Assembly (NCBI GenBank): GCA_004194705.1
Contig: SADC01000870.1
Coordinates: 186,001 to 250,000 of the forward strand
Direction: 5' to 3'
DNA length: 64,000 nt
Source: Ditylenchus dipsaci
Taxonomy: Eukaryota > Nematoda > Chromadorea > Rhabditida > Anguinidae
Under the pieces are notes generated by a model, which saw only the letters and a list, made by a program, of their open reading frames with translations, did no database searches and was not told the DNA's origin. Shown one piece after another: positions 23,101 through 34,500 of this stretch. A program made the translations under genes and the position numbers. Each line of letters begins with the position of its first letter. Within the stretch, counting starts at the first letter, position 1.

Positions 23101-23845
23101 GTATTTCCTTACTTTTCAATTTTCCTTACTTCCTTGTATTTCCTTACTTCGCTTACTTTTCAACCCCGAAAATCTGAAAAATTTTAGGTCAATCTCGAAA
23201 ATTTCGGGTGCTCAACCAAAATGTAAAAAGTGGAATCGGTAAAGCTCTTGGAGTTAAGAAAATGCATTAAACAGCTTTGCAGAAAAATTTATCTGAGCTG
23301 AGATATAGGTCCCGAAAGTAGGGGGGCGCGCTTATTAGAGGAAATACGGTATACAATTTGTGGGTATCCCTTGTCAGTAGAAAAGTGACTTAAAGTGCCA
23401 TGGTCACGTGTTTTAAATTGTCTCTCGCCAATTCAAAAAATTTTCGCCTAATCATTGAACTTCTGTACGGATCGTTCAACTTAGTTTCTAATAAAACACG
23501 GCCTAGATATTAATTTTAGGGATAGTTCTGCTAGAAACCAAGTTGTAAAATTCGTACAGAAGTTCAATTAATAGGAAAATTTTTTGAATTGGCGGGGGAA
23601 CCGTTGTCGCAGACGGCAATGACCTTTAAGGTGTAATTGTTAACGATCCTTATCCTCGCTGCCAAATATACAACCGTTGTTTAAGAAAATGTCCTATATG
23701 GCGGCAAGAGAAGCTTGTGCACTACTACAAGTTGATGCGCCTAACCTACTGTTCCAACTACAACAAATGGCCCAATGCGCCCAAGGTGAAGCGCATATTT
23801 GGACATCAGTTCCCGCTCTTCGAGAAACTCTACGCCTTCACCTAA
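17155..23845 (+). CDS. Putative secreted protein of about 247 aa, three exons, LTR element in intron 2
   Basis: Exon 1 (17155-17310) begins MQLSLAHSFLIIFVIFNF, a good signal peptide, then Asp/Ser/Thr-rich DTSDSTSTSTASSMP. Reading from the signal peptide into this stretch needs one extra C in the CCC run at about 17220. Exon 2 (17584-18019) has KPNIAATTLIPIEDPELNEE, an acidic stretch, then a helical basic block LLRQRRRLAQLIKRANKQQ followed by MFCRPDQSQEHIPYR. Exon 3 (23686-23845) joins in exact phase and encodes KCPIWRQEKLVHYYKLMR, LTYCSNYNKWPNAPKVKRI and FGHQFPLFEKLYAFT-stop, with AATAAA 8-15 nt after the stop. Three Cys, many Trp/Tyr and RQRRR/KR sites suggest a processed extracellular peptide. 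I recognise no family. Linking exon 3 across a 5.7-kb intron rests on phase and exon borders, so the join is less certain than each exon. The retrotransposon at 19863-22483 would sit in that intron. Confidence 0.58.
17387..17512. mobile_element. hAT-type MITE built of GGAATATTCC words
   Basis: Flanked by an exact 8-bp duplication AGTTTATA (17379-17386 and 17513-17520). Ends resemble each other in reverse complement (TAGGATTGTACAA / AGAGTTGTAGAA). The 126-bp interior is almost entirely the palindromic word GGGAATATTCCC and variants. It lies in intron 1 of the secreted-protein gene. No coding capacity. Confidence 0.8.
18160..18390. repeat. GC-rich island of CGGCGG / CACCGGTGG words
   Basis: An abrupt GC-rich patch inside AT-rich DNA with many direct and inverted copies of CGGCGG, GCCGCC and CACCGG (for example 18224-18292 and 18345-18360). 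No coding sense is evident in any frame. It resembles the other word-repeat islands of the window and is probably a non-autonomous transposon. Confidence 0.5.
18666..19734. mobile_element. Second fold-back transposon with tandem-array terminal inverted repeats
   Basis: The ends are GGGGTGCAGGCCGTTTC and its reverse complement (19718-19734). Both terminal repeats are tandem arrays of about 15-20-bp TTCGTCGCCxxCAATTT units (18672-18812) or, inverted, GGCGACGAAAAT (19545-19727). Flanking DNA shares TTTTT(G) on both sides, so the target duplication is ambiguous. The interior contains an anonymous minus-strand frame (about 19390-19170) and a nested right arm of the 5178-5595 fold-back family (19389-19527). 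Same design as 12954-13928 but an unrelated repeat word. Confidence 0.78.
19389..19527. mobile_element. Partial copy (one arm) of the 5178-5595 fold-back MITE
   Basis: Starts TTTTTTTTCGAGCTCCATGC and runs to GTTCCGAAAAAATTGGTCCA..CCTGTA, matching the right arm of the element at 5178-5595 with few changes. The left arm is absent. It lies within the second fold-back transposon. Confidence 0.85.
19863..20028 (-). repeat. 3' LTR
   Basis: About 166 bp, read on the minus strand from TGTTGTG to ACAACA. Contains a TATATAAG box, AATAAA and a (CT)n tract near the end. It matches the inverted LTR fragment at 21754-21861 better than the 5' LTR does. Confidence 0.93.
20400..21156 (-). CDS. Retropepsin-type aspartic protease region and trailing zinc-knuckle-like segment
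   Basis: Downstream of gag the minus strand encodes VQVNGRFVLFTLDTGSEV, containing the catalytic DTG triad of retroviral-type proteases, then IGDGIASFSANGRSVKQAF as the second half of the fold. At about 20530-20490 another CX2CX3HX4C cluster (CSICGLMHWKSNC) appears, near-identical to the Gag knuckle, so this part may be a rearranged duplicate of gag. From there to the LTR the frame is Ser/Gln-rich without polymerase motifs. Confidence 0.75.
21122..22281 (-). CDS. gag: Gag polyprotein of the LTR element, disrupted
   Basis: The minus frame begins with a Gln-rich N-terminus (MVAQQATAMAQQQESIAQQ) and continues to a gypsy-type capsid region (MEVFSADDSDPNKFQNWMQ, then the conserved LLMTKLSAEAFAEY block). 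It ends in a CCHC zinc knuckle CFRCGLMHWSDDC and the start of a second knuckle, CHKCG. The capsid block is present twice, as 96-bp direct repeats at 21646-21741 and 21945-22040, on either side of a 203-bp inverted insert, so translation through gag is broken. A frame change near 21150 separates gag from the protease region. Related Gags bind RNA and form virus-like particles. Confidence 0.85.
21754..21944 (+). other. Inverted LTR fragment joined to a 61-nt tRNA-Ser(GGA) copy and a 20-bp hairpin
   Basis: Opposite in orientation to the host element: an LTR piece from its TATA box to its 3' end (21754-21861), one spacer T, then antisense tRNA from TGGCGCAGTCGG (21863) to CCAGTCAATCC (21923). On the minus strand this reads as a tRNA-Ser 3' part: anticodon stem ATTGA/TCAAT around loop CTGGAAA (anticodon GGA), a variable arm, GTTCGAATCC T-arm and CCA end. 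It stops about where G26 would lie. Immediately after comes TTCGCCGAGTACTCCAAGAG, which pairs perfectly over 20 bp with the following gag copy around a 4-nt GCAG loop (to 21968). Confidence 0.88.
22319..22483 (-). repeat. 5' LTR
   Basis: About 165 bp. It differs from the 3' LTR at about six positions, including loss of one C in the CCC before TTATATA and one T near the U3 start. The primer-binding site follows directly. Confidence 0.93.
22653..22756. mobile_element. Short pogo/Tigger-like MITE
   Basis: A 104-bp hairpin: ACAGTCAACTCTCTATATAG at the left and TATCGAGAGTTGACTGTA at the right, with TACACTGTATC words inside. TA at both ends. Confidence 0.82.
23098..23355. mobile_element. MITE with ACTGTATTTCC / GGAAATACGGT ends
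   Basis: Left TACTGTATTTCCTTAC and right TTATTAGAGGAAATACGGTA pair as weak inverted ends. The block CCCGAAAATCTGAAAAATTT inside recurs inverted at about 34400. Related ends occur at 51001-51102 and 62778-62960. Confidence 0.5.
23391..23630. mobile_element. MITE family A, second full copy
   Basis: Matches 3735-3972 along its length, including GCCATGGTCACGTG at the left, the central GTACG palindrome and GGCGGGGGAACCGTTGTCGC at the right. It lies just upstream of exon 3 of the secreted-protein gene. Confidence 0.8.
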
Positions 23846-23859
23846 AACAATAAAAATAC

Positions 23860-25140
23860 ACTGTGTTGTAACAAAATATTTGTAAATATTTTATTTGGCT
23901 TCAAATTTCTACTAGTCACTAAAATAGTCTTTATTTTGTTAATCAATAAGTTTTTGTTTAGAAGTATATGTTTTTGAACCAAAGACTGTATAAATAAAAA
24001 CATAGAAATACCACCCGCTAGCAGCTACTAAATACATACAAAAATAATTTTGCTGTTGAAAATATCAATACAAATAATAATACTATATTTGTTGTAATAA
24101 ATAAGCTGGATACCGAGCATACAAACAGACACCAGATAAGCTTGCATTCAAGATATAGAACAAAGATATTACACCTATTCACAAACATTTTCGTGATGTT
24201 GTAGTTTTTTACACTTGTCGACATTTTTTGGTTCTTAAGGTTATCTCAGAAACTTCTGAGCAACAAAATGAGAAAACTTGGTGGCTCTATTAGTGCCCTT
24301 GTTTTGTTTTGCCCTTGTCCGCCCTGTTGACATATAAGGCACAAGGGGTCAAATAGACAACCTACGATAGGACCGACTCAACTACGTTTCCCCAACTGCA
24401 AAAATGGACGAAACGCTGTTTTATTCTGCGCACAAACAGAAGCCGAAAAAGCGGCAAGCTAGTTAAGGCGAAAAATGAACTTTTTTTCAAAGACAGAAGG
24501 TATAAAAACTTTGGATTCCAAAGTTAATTTCGATCGGCTTTTGGCAATCTTTGAAAGTCATCTTAAATAGGAAATCTTTGAATCAGAAACATTATCAGTA
24601 GACACAAAGATTATCAATAGACATAATAACACAAATGGGTACTAACTATGTTGGCCAGGGCGAAAGCCTATAATTTTAAAATTTTTCGATTACAGTCGAA
24701 CTGCCTGAAAATATTGCGATTTAATAATCGATCATTCAATCGAATTTCGTGAACGGTCAACTTCTGTACGGCTGAATCACCATTTTAATGTCCGAATATA
24801 TTTTTTTATTCTTGTTCACGATTTGGTTATTCCCTGGTAAACTTCTAAATATAGGATGGCACCCTCAACATCACAAGTGACCACAAATATTTATAGAAAT
24901 AAAAATTTAAAAAGCTTTTATAAAAAGTAATATCACAACCAATGATGGACAAATCGATATGATGGAAGCGGATTCTCAGTAGCAAATACATATAGGAATA
25001 ATCGGCAAATTTTACATCTTTATAAATTAGCTATAAAAACCATAAGCTTCATTATAATTGGGCTTGTGCATAATTATGAACGATTTTAAAACAACAACTT
25101 AAATCGTTAAGAACACGTTCTGAGGTTCATTCTGTATTAC
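23860..25140. other. Gene-poor AT-rich stretch
   Basis: Beyond the AATAAA signals of the gene ending at 23845 I see no exon-like segment, no clear inverted repeat and only short random frames on either strand. Confidence 0.5.
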
Positions 25141-25189
25141 TATTTGCGTCAACTTCAATCACTGCCACCCATTTGCTAGGTTAACGATC

Positions 25190-25350
25190 GATCCCGCAAG
25201 CAAATGAATAAGCAATCCAGGCTTTGACATCAGCAACCAATTCGTCGTAAGCCTTGGCCAACTGCCAGTTCTTTAGCGATTTTCGCTGCAGGCGAAGCAG
25301 GCCTTCTGTTGAAGAATACGGCGCATGCTCGAGAAGCCACCCACCCATTT
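25190..25350 (-). CDS. Coding-like segment of unknown identity
   Basis: The minus strand from about 25345 reads about 53 codons: WLLEHAPYSSTEGLLRLQR, KSLKNWQLAKAYDELVADVK and AWIAYSFACGIDR-stop. It is GC-richer than its surroundings with a protein-like composition. Splice sites and family are unknown. It could be the last exon of a gene or a transposon remnant. Confidence 0.35.
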
Positions 25351-25406
25351 ACTAAGCCACTTTCATTTCGACATATGGATGAGTATTAAGGTGATAAAAG
25401 ACTAGA

Positions 25407-25775
25407 ATGATATGCACGGGCGCCGGTTCGGCGCCGCACGAATTTCAGACTGGAGAGGGCGACGGCGCCCATTTTGTAAAAAAAATTTTTTTAGCAGTAA
25501 GTATACATCCTGCGAAAAATGTTCAATATTTTGCTCAAACACAAATTATATTTACTTTCATAACATTTTTTGAGGAATTTAATCGTTTATTAAAAGAATT
25601 TTACAAGTTTTTGAAAAAAAAAAACAATAAAACAAAAAAAGAACCGGCGTCGGCGCTAGCAATGGCACGGCGCCGGTTTGCTGGCCGAAAAGTTTAGCAA
25701 AATCAGGGCACCAGCGCCGAAAATTCTTTCTTGGTGGACCAGCGCCAAATTTTTCGGCCGTGAAACTGTGGATAT
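25407..25775. repeat. Island of GGCGCCGG words
   Basis: GGCGCCGG, CGGCGCC and GCGCCGAAAA recur in direct and inverted orientation at both ends (25415-25475 and 25645-25760), separated by AT-rich DNA with A-runs. The arrangement, repeated words at two ends around a plain centre, resembles a non-autonomous DNA transposon. Confidence 0.55.
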
Positions 25776-25990
25776 GTCAAAGGTGGATTCGGTTTCCAAC
25801 GCGCACTTCTTTTGGAAATACAACTAAGATAATTACACATGAACAAAAAAAATAATTAAAATAGGAGAATAAAAAGCCGAAAAAAACAAAGCTTCATAAA
25901 CCCTTGATAATTATGCATTTACCCAACCATAAATTTCAATTTTCAATCAGTCGGTTCAAAAATCAAGAAACCTACGTCTTAAATTTTCTC

Positions 25991-28900
25991 TTAAGAAGCC
26001 AACTTCAGATAGACAAGTACATGGGTGGCTGCATCGCTGATGTAGTGCATTAGCTGTTGAATGTAACCACCAGAATGGTTGCTAGTAGTGTTCATGTGCT
26101 TTTGTTGACTGGGCGATACACGTATATTCTTCTGTGTTTCACTCTTAAGGTTGTTATTCACTGACTTCAGACTGATTCGTTTGCTATGATAGGAGTTGAG
26201 CAAGTGGAAGCCGGCGCCTAGAGCCAAGACACCTCTTTTCTTTCAGCTTTTTTGTGAGCTAAAAATTGATTGAAATTGAGCTGACGTATTTTTTCTAATA
26301 GGGCCAGGCTTCAGGGCTTCATTTTTAAATTTTCCGAAAAAAGATAAAAGTGTAGGTCTATCTGGAGAAATTTACATGTAAACCGAAAGATGAAAAGTTG
26401 AATCGGCAGTGATCATACAAATTTAGAAAACTCGAAAATTTTCTAAGAAATTATTCATTTGACAACCGCATTATTACTTTCATGGTCCCGCATACTCGGA
26501 TTTTTCGAAAAGTGACCCAAAATCACCTATCCGACTCATTTTTCTGCTTAACACGACAAAAGAAGCGTTTCTGAACACTTTCTGATAAAAAATTCTGAAT
26601 TTTTTTCAAAAAATGGCCTTCCACATCTCAGGGGTATGTGGTCATTTCAAGATATTTCAATCTCATTTTTGGATAATTTATCACATTTTTCTCGCTGGTC
26701 AAAAAAACTATTTTAATGCATTTTTGATCAAGAGTCTTAGAGAGTCGAATGCGTAACAAAGTACCAGTCAGGAAGTGCTCGTACCATATAGAATCTTAAA
26801 TTTATTGTCGCTTACATGAATAGATTTTTGGTCTGGCAACCCATATCCAAAATGCAAGAGTGTATAAATGTAGGTTAAGTCGAGACACTGCCATGGTTTC
26901 CAATGTTCTGGTCCTATTTCTTCAGCCGGAATGGAGCAGGCTGAATTTTTTCCAGATAAATCGAGAAAAAATATTCTTCAGACCCAACCCTTTTGTGCAG
27001 CCTGTTTGTAGTCAACTACTTTGGCGAAACCACCAGATTGCTCTGAATCCCCTTGGACTAGTCCTGCTTGTAGGCCCCTATCATAGAAGTAGGAAAAGAC
27101 GAAGACGTCGTTGTCAGCTAGTTGAGGGATGGGCACTACTTTGCTGACTGATTCCACATAATGTATAGTGCTGGATAAACAGGCTTCAAAGCTGGCCTCT
27201 TGGGTTGCACTTTAAAATGGTTGAAATATTAATGTTTGTCAACTCAAATTGACAATAAAGTCAAGTCTTGAATACAGTCCAGTCTTGTAGAAACAAGAAA
27301 ATAAAGTACTGTTTAGATTTTCTCTCTAAAAAGGAAGGGACAATGTGACCTGGCGAAGTTTCGAAAAAATGTGCAAATGCACTGTAATTGTAATTAAACC
27401 AAGACTTGACTGCATCACCAAAGGTCACCTACCTAACCACCCAAACATTTCCAGCATAGTCCCAATCATTGATTTGGAATTTTCGAGGAAAACAACTGGT
27501 GAATAAAGAATGAGACTCATCATTTGACTGCGAAGATAGTTGAGCTACGCCGATCCTAGCGGCTACCAAACCATTTCCCAAGTAACTGAAGTTAAAGCAA
27601 GCATTTTTATTGATCTTAAAAATAAAATCCTAACCTGTGAGTATATAGCTTGACTTTTTTGCCAAACAGGTTGAGTTGGTGAGAAAATGCATCGGAAGAA
27701 AGACCTCCAAAGCAGCAGCCAAGTTATCAGGCAAGAAGGTGACTTGAGTTGAGCCACCACCAAGGTCTAGAGCAGCTGCCGTTGATAGTCCTACAATAAC
27801 TAAGTTTTTGATCATTTTCAGATCACCAATCGAGAGGAATTTTTTCATTTTCCCTCATCTCCTCAAAAATCTAACACTAACCTGATTCAAATCCATTGCT
27901 CAATCTGCCCAGCAGATAGTTGAGCGTAAACCAGCCGAAAACTCCTTCGTCAATACCCGACAACATTCCTACGGATTCATCATCCTCGAGCAAAAGACCA
28001 CTGCTAGCTACCTCTAATTGTGCCTTAACTTTAAAATTGAGATAAAAAAAATTACTGAAGTTTGAATTACCTGAGACAATATTGCATCAGCTTGGTTCTC
28101 CGGCAGTAACCTGAGTCCAGCAGTTGCTTTCAATGTGATGGGAGTGTGGACCCATAGATTTGTAGGTATGACCTGCTTAGCAGTCGACAAAAGTTCACGA
28201 ACACTCTCAGCAGCAAGCTCTGGAGTTTGTGCAAAAGAAGAAAGACCCGGTTTACCTGAAAGTTGGTAAAAGATGTTTTCTGGTTAGTTTACACGAATTG
28301 ACAATATTTGCGACCTACAGTCTAACTTTGATTTGCGAAGCTCCTGGAACTGGTTTGTGTGAAACCAAGTAATGAAATTCGCGATTAGCTTATATTACCG
28401 GTCGCTAATGGGTTGCAAAATCCAGTTCTGACTGTATTTATTTTAGCTATAGCTTTCGGTCAGCATTCCGACATTTTGGGTATTCGATTGGAAAAACACC
28501 TGTTGCAATTTTTGAACAGTGTTGTCAGAAATAGCTAAACTGGGTACTCTCAAATGCAAATCTTGTCGGAATAACTAGCTAAATAAATAAAAACTTATGG
28601 CTGAAAGGAATAGTTCAAACAGCCGGGATCATTTAAGAAGATAGGGCACCTCTTTGAAAGTCTCCTTCTCTAGCTTGAATGGACTGTGTTCCTGTTCAAT
28701 ATCATGGCTAAACTCAAACAAATGAAGACGAGTACCCGTAGAACCAGCATCAATCACAGCCGCAAAGAATCGGCAAGATCCTTGCTCCTAAATAACTATT
28801 TACTAAACTTTGTATATTACGTAAATTTTTTTTTTTGAATTTGAATTTTTTTTAATGCCGAAAATTGAAAAAAAATAGGATTTCAGTCATTTTAAAGAAA

Positions 28901-29707
28901 TTGATTATTCTCAAAAAGTCATCTTTACACTAAAATTTCAAAAGTCGTTTTGTAAAATGGGTTTTGTAGCTCTTAAACTGCGCTACAACAAAGAGATGAA
29001 ACCATAGCACATAATGCAAAGATGCTTTTAAGCTCTAAGTCCCAAACTAAACATTCGACCAGTTAATTAAAATGCTTGTAAGCTTCTCAAAATGACCTCC
29101 TAAGGAACCTTGGAGCCAAATTCTGACTTATATGATGATCCCGATAAGATTTATATACCATTTGAAAGAACAGATTCAGAGCTAAAAACCCATGTGTGTA
29201 GAATGATCTCTCAAAATAAATTTTTAAATTAATAATTGGTCTAAAACTTGTTAATGACTTTGGGATACCAGTTATAATCGACATGTTGATTGGAAAATTG
29301 AAAAAAGTCATACTATGTTTTAGTGTTTTAGAAAATGCTTTTAAGCTCTAAGTCTAAGCTAAATAAATAATAATCTAAAAAAAAGTAATGTCTTTTTTGG
29401 GCATCAATGGATGGAAACTGTCTTTTTTTCAAAAGAAACTAAAAAAACTACATGATGCAGATTTTTATAATTTTTTTTCAAACAAAACCATAGAAAAAGT
29501 TTTAATCCATGCAAGCAGTGCTTTTGTTGTTCAAAAGTCGTGTACAAACTCTTGTTCCAAATCTTCTGAAAGACACGACTGAATTTCCTTAGTAGCGCTG
29601 GGATGAAACCATAGCTTGTGTGCCTTGCTACCCTCTTCTGATGACACATCAATAACACAAAGAATAAAAATCCATGAACACCAAGCCAAAGATCTCGAAA
29701 TTTCCAT
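25991..29707 (-). CDS. ENTPD5: ENTPD5/6-type nucleoside diphosphatase (GDA1/CD39 family)
   Basis: Hydrolyses nucleoside diphosphates (UDP, GDP) in the ER/Golgi lumen or outside the cell. Exons on minus: 29707 to about 29530 (signal peptide MEISRSLAWCSWIFILCVI), 28787-28650, 28255-28071, 28023-27882, 27790-27635, 27585-27433, 27147-26997, 26940-26816, and about 26230-25991. All five apyrase-conserved regions are visible: DAGSTGTRLHLF, ATAGLRLLP, LSGIDEGVFGW (catalytic Glu), LDLGGGSTQVTFLP and ALGAGFHLL. KPGLSSFAQTPELAAESV, YTHSYLGNGL, FSYFYDRGL and WQCLDLTYIYTLL place it with soluble ENTPD5/6 rather than membrane CD39. The C-terminus extends about 60 aa past the last region (Ser/Asn/Gln-rich). 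The reading frame needs 1-nt corrections at the exon start near 28252 (A-run) and within exon 27790-27635. The link between the signal exon and the first apyrase exon is inferred; some C-terminal coding may be missing. Confidence 0.87.
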
Positions 29708-29840
29708 AGCAATAGTTTAGTTGGAATTGTTCGTCTTTGACATTAGCGCATATAAATATCACAACCAGCAATGAAAGACACCCGTCTGACCTAAACTATA
29801 ATATTGGTAAACTAATTTTTTATATTAATTTATTTAACAA

Positions 29841-30299
29841 TACAGTTAAGCCCCTATAAAAGATGCTTCAATGGCCGAGCCTTAGAAGCATCATTATAGA
29901 GGGATGAGTAATTGTGGGTCCTATATAGACCCGTTTAAAGAGGATTGGCTAAGTTCATGCAAACTGTACTTCTTTGTTAAAAAGCAGTATTCATGATACA
30001 ACAACATAATAAAATAATTGGAGAAGGTATAGAATACCCTTCTCTAGAATCTGACCTACCGAAATCGCTGTAACTGCTCTTTGGAATAAGAAGTTTAGGC
30101 CCAGGACCATTTTTGCAAAAAAGCGAAAAAAAGAAAGACTTGGCACTAAGGAAGAATCCGTTTACGTTTTTTCCTTGGTCCCCCTGTTGTTTTTTTACCA
30201 AGGGAAAAGACGGAAACGAATTCTCCATTACCGTCAAAGAGCTTTATTGTTCGGGATCGAGCATTGGCGATAACAAAGGGTGATAAAGGGTTGACTGTA
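29841..30299. mobile_element. Diverged pogo/Tigger-like element
   Basis: TACAGTTAAGCCCCTATAAA at the left and GATAAAGGGTTGACTGTA at the right are degenerate inverted ends, with words such as ATCATTATAGAGGG and GGGTGATAAAGGG next to them. It contains one copy of the CCTTGGTCCCCCTGTTG motif (about 30173). Just upstream of the ENTPD5-like first exon. Confidence 0.6.
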
Positions 30300-30929
30300 C
30301 ATAAATTTAGAATGTTTAAATTTAACGCTAAAAAGTTATTAACAAAATATACAAATTTTGAAAGTTTGAAATCGCCTTATTTAGGGGAATTACAAGAATG
30401 ACAGAAAGTGTGGAATCGATGAACCAAAACCATTTGGGCTATTTTTAGAAATTAAAAAAGCCACAAGAAAACAGAAATTATGTGATGGGACAAAGGAAAT
30501 ATTCAAATAGAGATTTCAATGGTTCAACTTCTATGACAATGTTTATCTTTTAACACGGAAAAAATAAGTACTAGGAAACAACTTTTTGAAGTCACTGAAA
30601 ATAGATTGACGGACTTGTCTAATAAGTGTGCTGTAAAAGGAATAGAAAAATATATTACAAGAAACAAGTAATAAGATATGATGAAAAATGTCCAGCCTGC
30701 GTCAGGCCTTATCTAACAAAACAATCTTAGCACATTTTACAAGTTATTTTATTATGAGAGTGTGATTTGAATCAGTGTATAACGGTTTTAAATACTTTGG
30801 CCTTACTAGGTTCTCGGATACCCGGCTTCTGAAGACCCGCTTCTCAATCCGCAAACCAGAGGATTTTCGAAATTTTTATTTTAAACTTTTGAATTGCAAT
30901 TTGTGGTCACATTTTATTTTTGTTGTTGT

Positions 30930-31315
30930 TAGGGTTGTCCAGTCGAGTACTTGAAATCAAGTAATTTCGAGTATTAGTCGAAATTTTCGAGTATCGAGTC
31001 GAGTACTCGAAAGTTCTGAGTTTGAAGTATAGAATTTAATAATCAAAATGTGCTCAAGGACCAAATTTTTTCTTTTTTATGCTTTCCTATGCCTGACCAA
31101 CTTCAAATGATTAAATTTTTATCCAAAATTTCGACAAAAATTCTAATCGAAATCGAGTAATTTCGAACAATATTCGAAATTTTTCAGATTTCGAGGATCA
31201 AGTCGAGTACTCGGAAATTTCGAGTTTCGAATATTGAGTCAAGTACTCGAAAATTTAGACTTTTGATAAGATTTCGAGTTGAGTACTCGTAAATTCCGAG
31301 TACCCGACAACCCTA
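30930..31315. mobile_element. hAT-type MITE built of CGAGTACTCG words
   Basis: Ends TAGGGTTGTCCAGTCGAG and, reversed, TAGGGTTGTCGGGTACTC, flanked by GTTGTTGT (30922-30929) and GTTGTCGT (31316-31323), an 8-bp duplication with one change. Subterminal regions are repeats of the palindromic words CGAGTACTCG and ATTTCGAGTA, and the middle is plain AT-rich DNA. Confidence 0.82.
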
Positions 31316-31550
31316 GTTGTCGTGTTTAATGTCGAAGTGATTGTATTTCTTCGAGGTAGCTCCCAGGTAGCCTAACTACTATCATCGATTTTCCTACAGA
31401 AATCGATGGGACAAGGAGCTAGGACATGCAGGTCTTGAGCTCCAAAGTGTAGTTTAAAAAGTGTCGGAGCTTGAATGAACTTGAACCCTTGCTCTTACAT
31501 CGAAAATTTACTGTATTTGTTCCGGCATGTAAGCTAATATTGTTTTCCAG

Positions 31551-34500
31551 ATAACAACAACATCTCTCAGTTCTACTCCTAGGCCAGGTGAGTCAACAAA
31601 CACAGTGTTCCTAACAAAGGCTTTTTACATATATTCTACCCTTTTCATTGTCATTTTGTGTTTTGAAATCAGCACAAACATTTCACAAAAACAAATATTC
31701 TCTGTTTCTTTATCCTCTCCCTCGAACGAAAGCAATTTTACAACAAACCCATTTTTTAAACAAATTACTCTATTGTTTCACGTTATTTATAGGAACACAC
31801 CAAATTTTTGGATCACATTTTTTCATTGAAAAGTAGCTTTTAATCTTCTAATTGAAGACAGTTTTGCACCGTTATATATAAACCAGGGCATAGCAATTCA
31901 AACAGCTTGCTCCATTCGTGATGTTGCGGAATCACCCAATATTTTGCTTAAAAATAATTTTCTAGTGCTATTACTTCTACTTCTCCAATTGTTAAATTGC
32001 AAACATCTTCTGCTGAAGTATCTAATTTAACATCTCCGCTGTCCCTTCACTTTATCTACCAAACTTGGCCAGAAAATATTGGTAGGGAATGCGAGTTTGG
32101 AGAGGCATGAATTCAAGGATGCTCCTCTGGGCAAACCTTCCCTCAAATTTAGTAAACTATTGGAGAGTAAAGAAGAAGATGAAAATGATATTATTGCATC
32201 TTCAAAAATTACCCCGGCTAGTAAGAGTGACATAAAAGATGAAGAGCAAGGAAAGATTCTTTCAGGTTGGAATTTATGCAAGGTCTTACTCTGGTGCCTC
32301 TCTAGCTTACATCACAATTCCAACTAAAGGAGGAGGAATTCTCGGTGGTGAATAAATAGTTGAAAGTTTAAACCACAGTTTGAGCGTTTCTTATTTTTTG
32401 CACGCAAATGTTTTAACTTATTTTTCAATCGTTTTTAGAAATGATTAATGCCTATTACGGAACGGAAGGGGACAAAAATTGTGAAAAAAGATCCGAGGCG
32501 GGACACTGAGACGGGATCACCAAAGAATTTACTCCGGGACGGGAATCCGAGACCAAGTGAAATTCCGGGACGGGACAATGATTTCCCGGTCGGGATGCAA
32601 ACAGGAAACTTGACAACAAGAATCAGTTTCAAAAAAATATGCAGAACATTTTGTTCCAGTTTTACTTCAAGGACAAAATCTAGATATTGTCAGAGTATAA
32701 TATCGAATGCTCTTGGGATATATTCTCTTCCGAATTCTCGCCGGATAAAGAAACGTACCTTTTGTTTACATACCGCTTTAAAAATATGATATAATTTGCT
32801 GACGTTTTTTTTTTAAATGGTTGTAGTGCCAAGATTCCGAGTCCTACGAAATTCTAACTCAAGAAAAAAACTCCCATTTTTAGAATTTAGCTAATTTTGT
32901 TTTGTTATTTATAGATTCATCAAGTATTTCATCAGAAAGTCCAGATTCTTTAGAAGAAGAACACAATTTCCAGCAACTGCTTCAACAACAAGCCCACAGT
33001 CCTAGAGCTATTGACATTTCCAAAAAGCCTTTTTCATTTACTACTTCGAAGCCCAATAAATTTGAGGCCAGTCTATTCAACAAAAAAAGATGTCAATATG
33101 ATAATGGCACCTTGTGGCCGAGCGCAACCATGTAAATTACATTTATAAAACTTGGGTAGCTATCGGTCTGTTAAGCAAAATTTCGGCTGACAGAAACCCA
33201 AGTATAATGAAAAATTAAGCCAAAAGAAAATCCAGGTAAAAAAATCAGCTGCAAATCAGCAAATATACGGCAAAAAATAAATATCTATCGATCATTATTT
33301 ATGATATAACTGTTGGAACTTTTGATTACAAATTGATAATTTTCTCAGAATTTTTTCGGTAAGTCAGCCCTAATGCGAAATATTTTCCTAAAGCGGAATC
33401 TATTGAATTCGTTAAAATAAAATTATAATAGCTAAGATATAGCTATTTTGAGTAGACTATACACAAAATTGGCATAGTTACTTCAAAAGATATCTCAAAT
33501 ATCTTTAGTTATTATTGATATGATCTCAGGGAATGCCAATCTAGTTCTAAAACTCATAAAAATTTTCACGAACTGACATTTACAAAAAAGATAAAAGGAA
33601 TGAAATTAAAACCGGAATACTTACAAGACACAACAATTTTTTTTTACATCCTAGATTTTCGATTTTTTTCACGGAAACTTGTAAATGGGATACAGTCAAA
33701 CCTCGATAAACGGACACCCCCTTCAAGTTAGTTTCCGCCTAAAGTCAGGCACCTCTTTTAGCCAGATTTTCGAAGTTTTTTTGCCAGTTCAGTTTAACGG
33801 TCTGATCAAAAAAAATTTAAAATTACAAAAAAAACACAAAGATCTAATTTTGCCGGTATTTTCTTTCCAAATTTTATAATTTTTGCCATCTTTACGTCAA
33901 AATTCAATTAATTTTTTTTGCATTTCCAATGATTTTTTGTTTGAAGGTGTGAAGATGAACTGGGATCAGAAGCCTGCGGAAGCATTTTTGAAGAACAAAA
34001 TAGGCTTTCCCCTGCTAGACCTTCTCTGTGCTCTAATCCCGGTTGGAATTTTCATTTAACTTTTTTGCTTTATTTAATTTTTAAATTGTGTTTTAAGCCA
34101 TGAATGATCTGGTCAGAAGATGTGCAAAACTTGTAGAATTTGCTGTGAAGCGGACAAATTCGACTGTGCAGACAGTGCGGGTAAGGAGTCTAAAATACTT
34201 GGTTTTGGTTGTATAAAATTGAACCTTACCGGATTGATTCTAAATTAAACAACCCTCTGTAATAAACCCACGCCCTCAACTTCAAGGGTTTGTACCTTGA
34301 AGCAGGGTAAGTATTTTGCCGAGCTGTTTACTGACCTTTTGAACTAACATGAGCTCTGCCGATTTCGCTTTCCAATTTTCGCTAATCACCCCAAAGTTTC
34401 GAGATCGACCTGAAATTTTTCTGATTTCTAGGAGCTTAAAGAATAAAGCCGCTGATTTAAAGGAATAAGTACGGTATTTTATTTCGTAAATAAAATTATT

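Noticed and set aside
26860..27147. 95-codon plus-strand frame
   Set aside because: Shadow of ENTPD5-like minus exons 27147-26997 and 26940-26816.
31605..31830. Hydrophobic frame suggesting a signal peptide for the ShKT gene
   Set aside because: It has no ATG at a suitable place and lies after a good donor at 31588, so it is probably intron.
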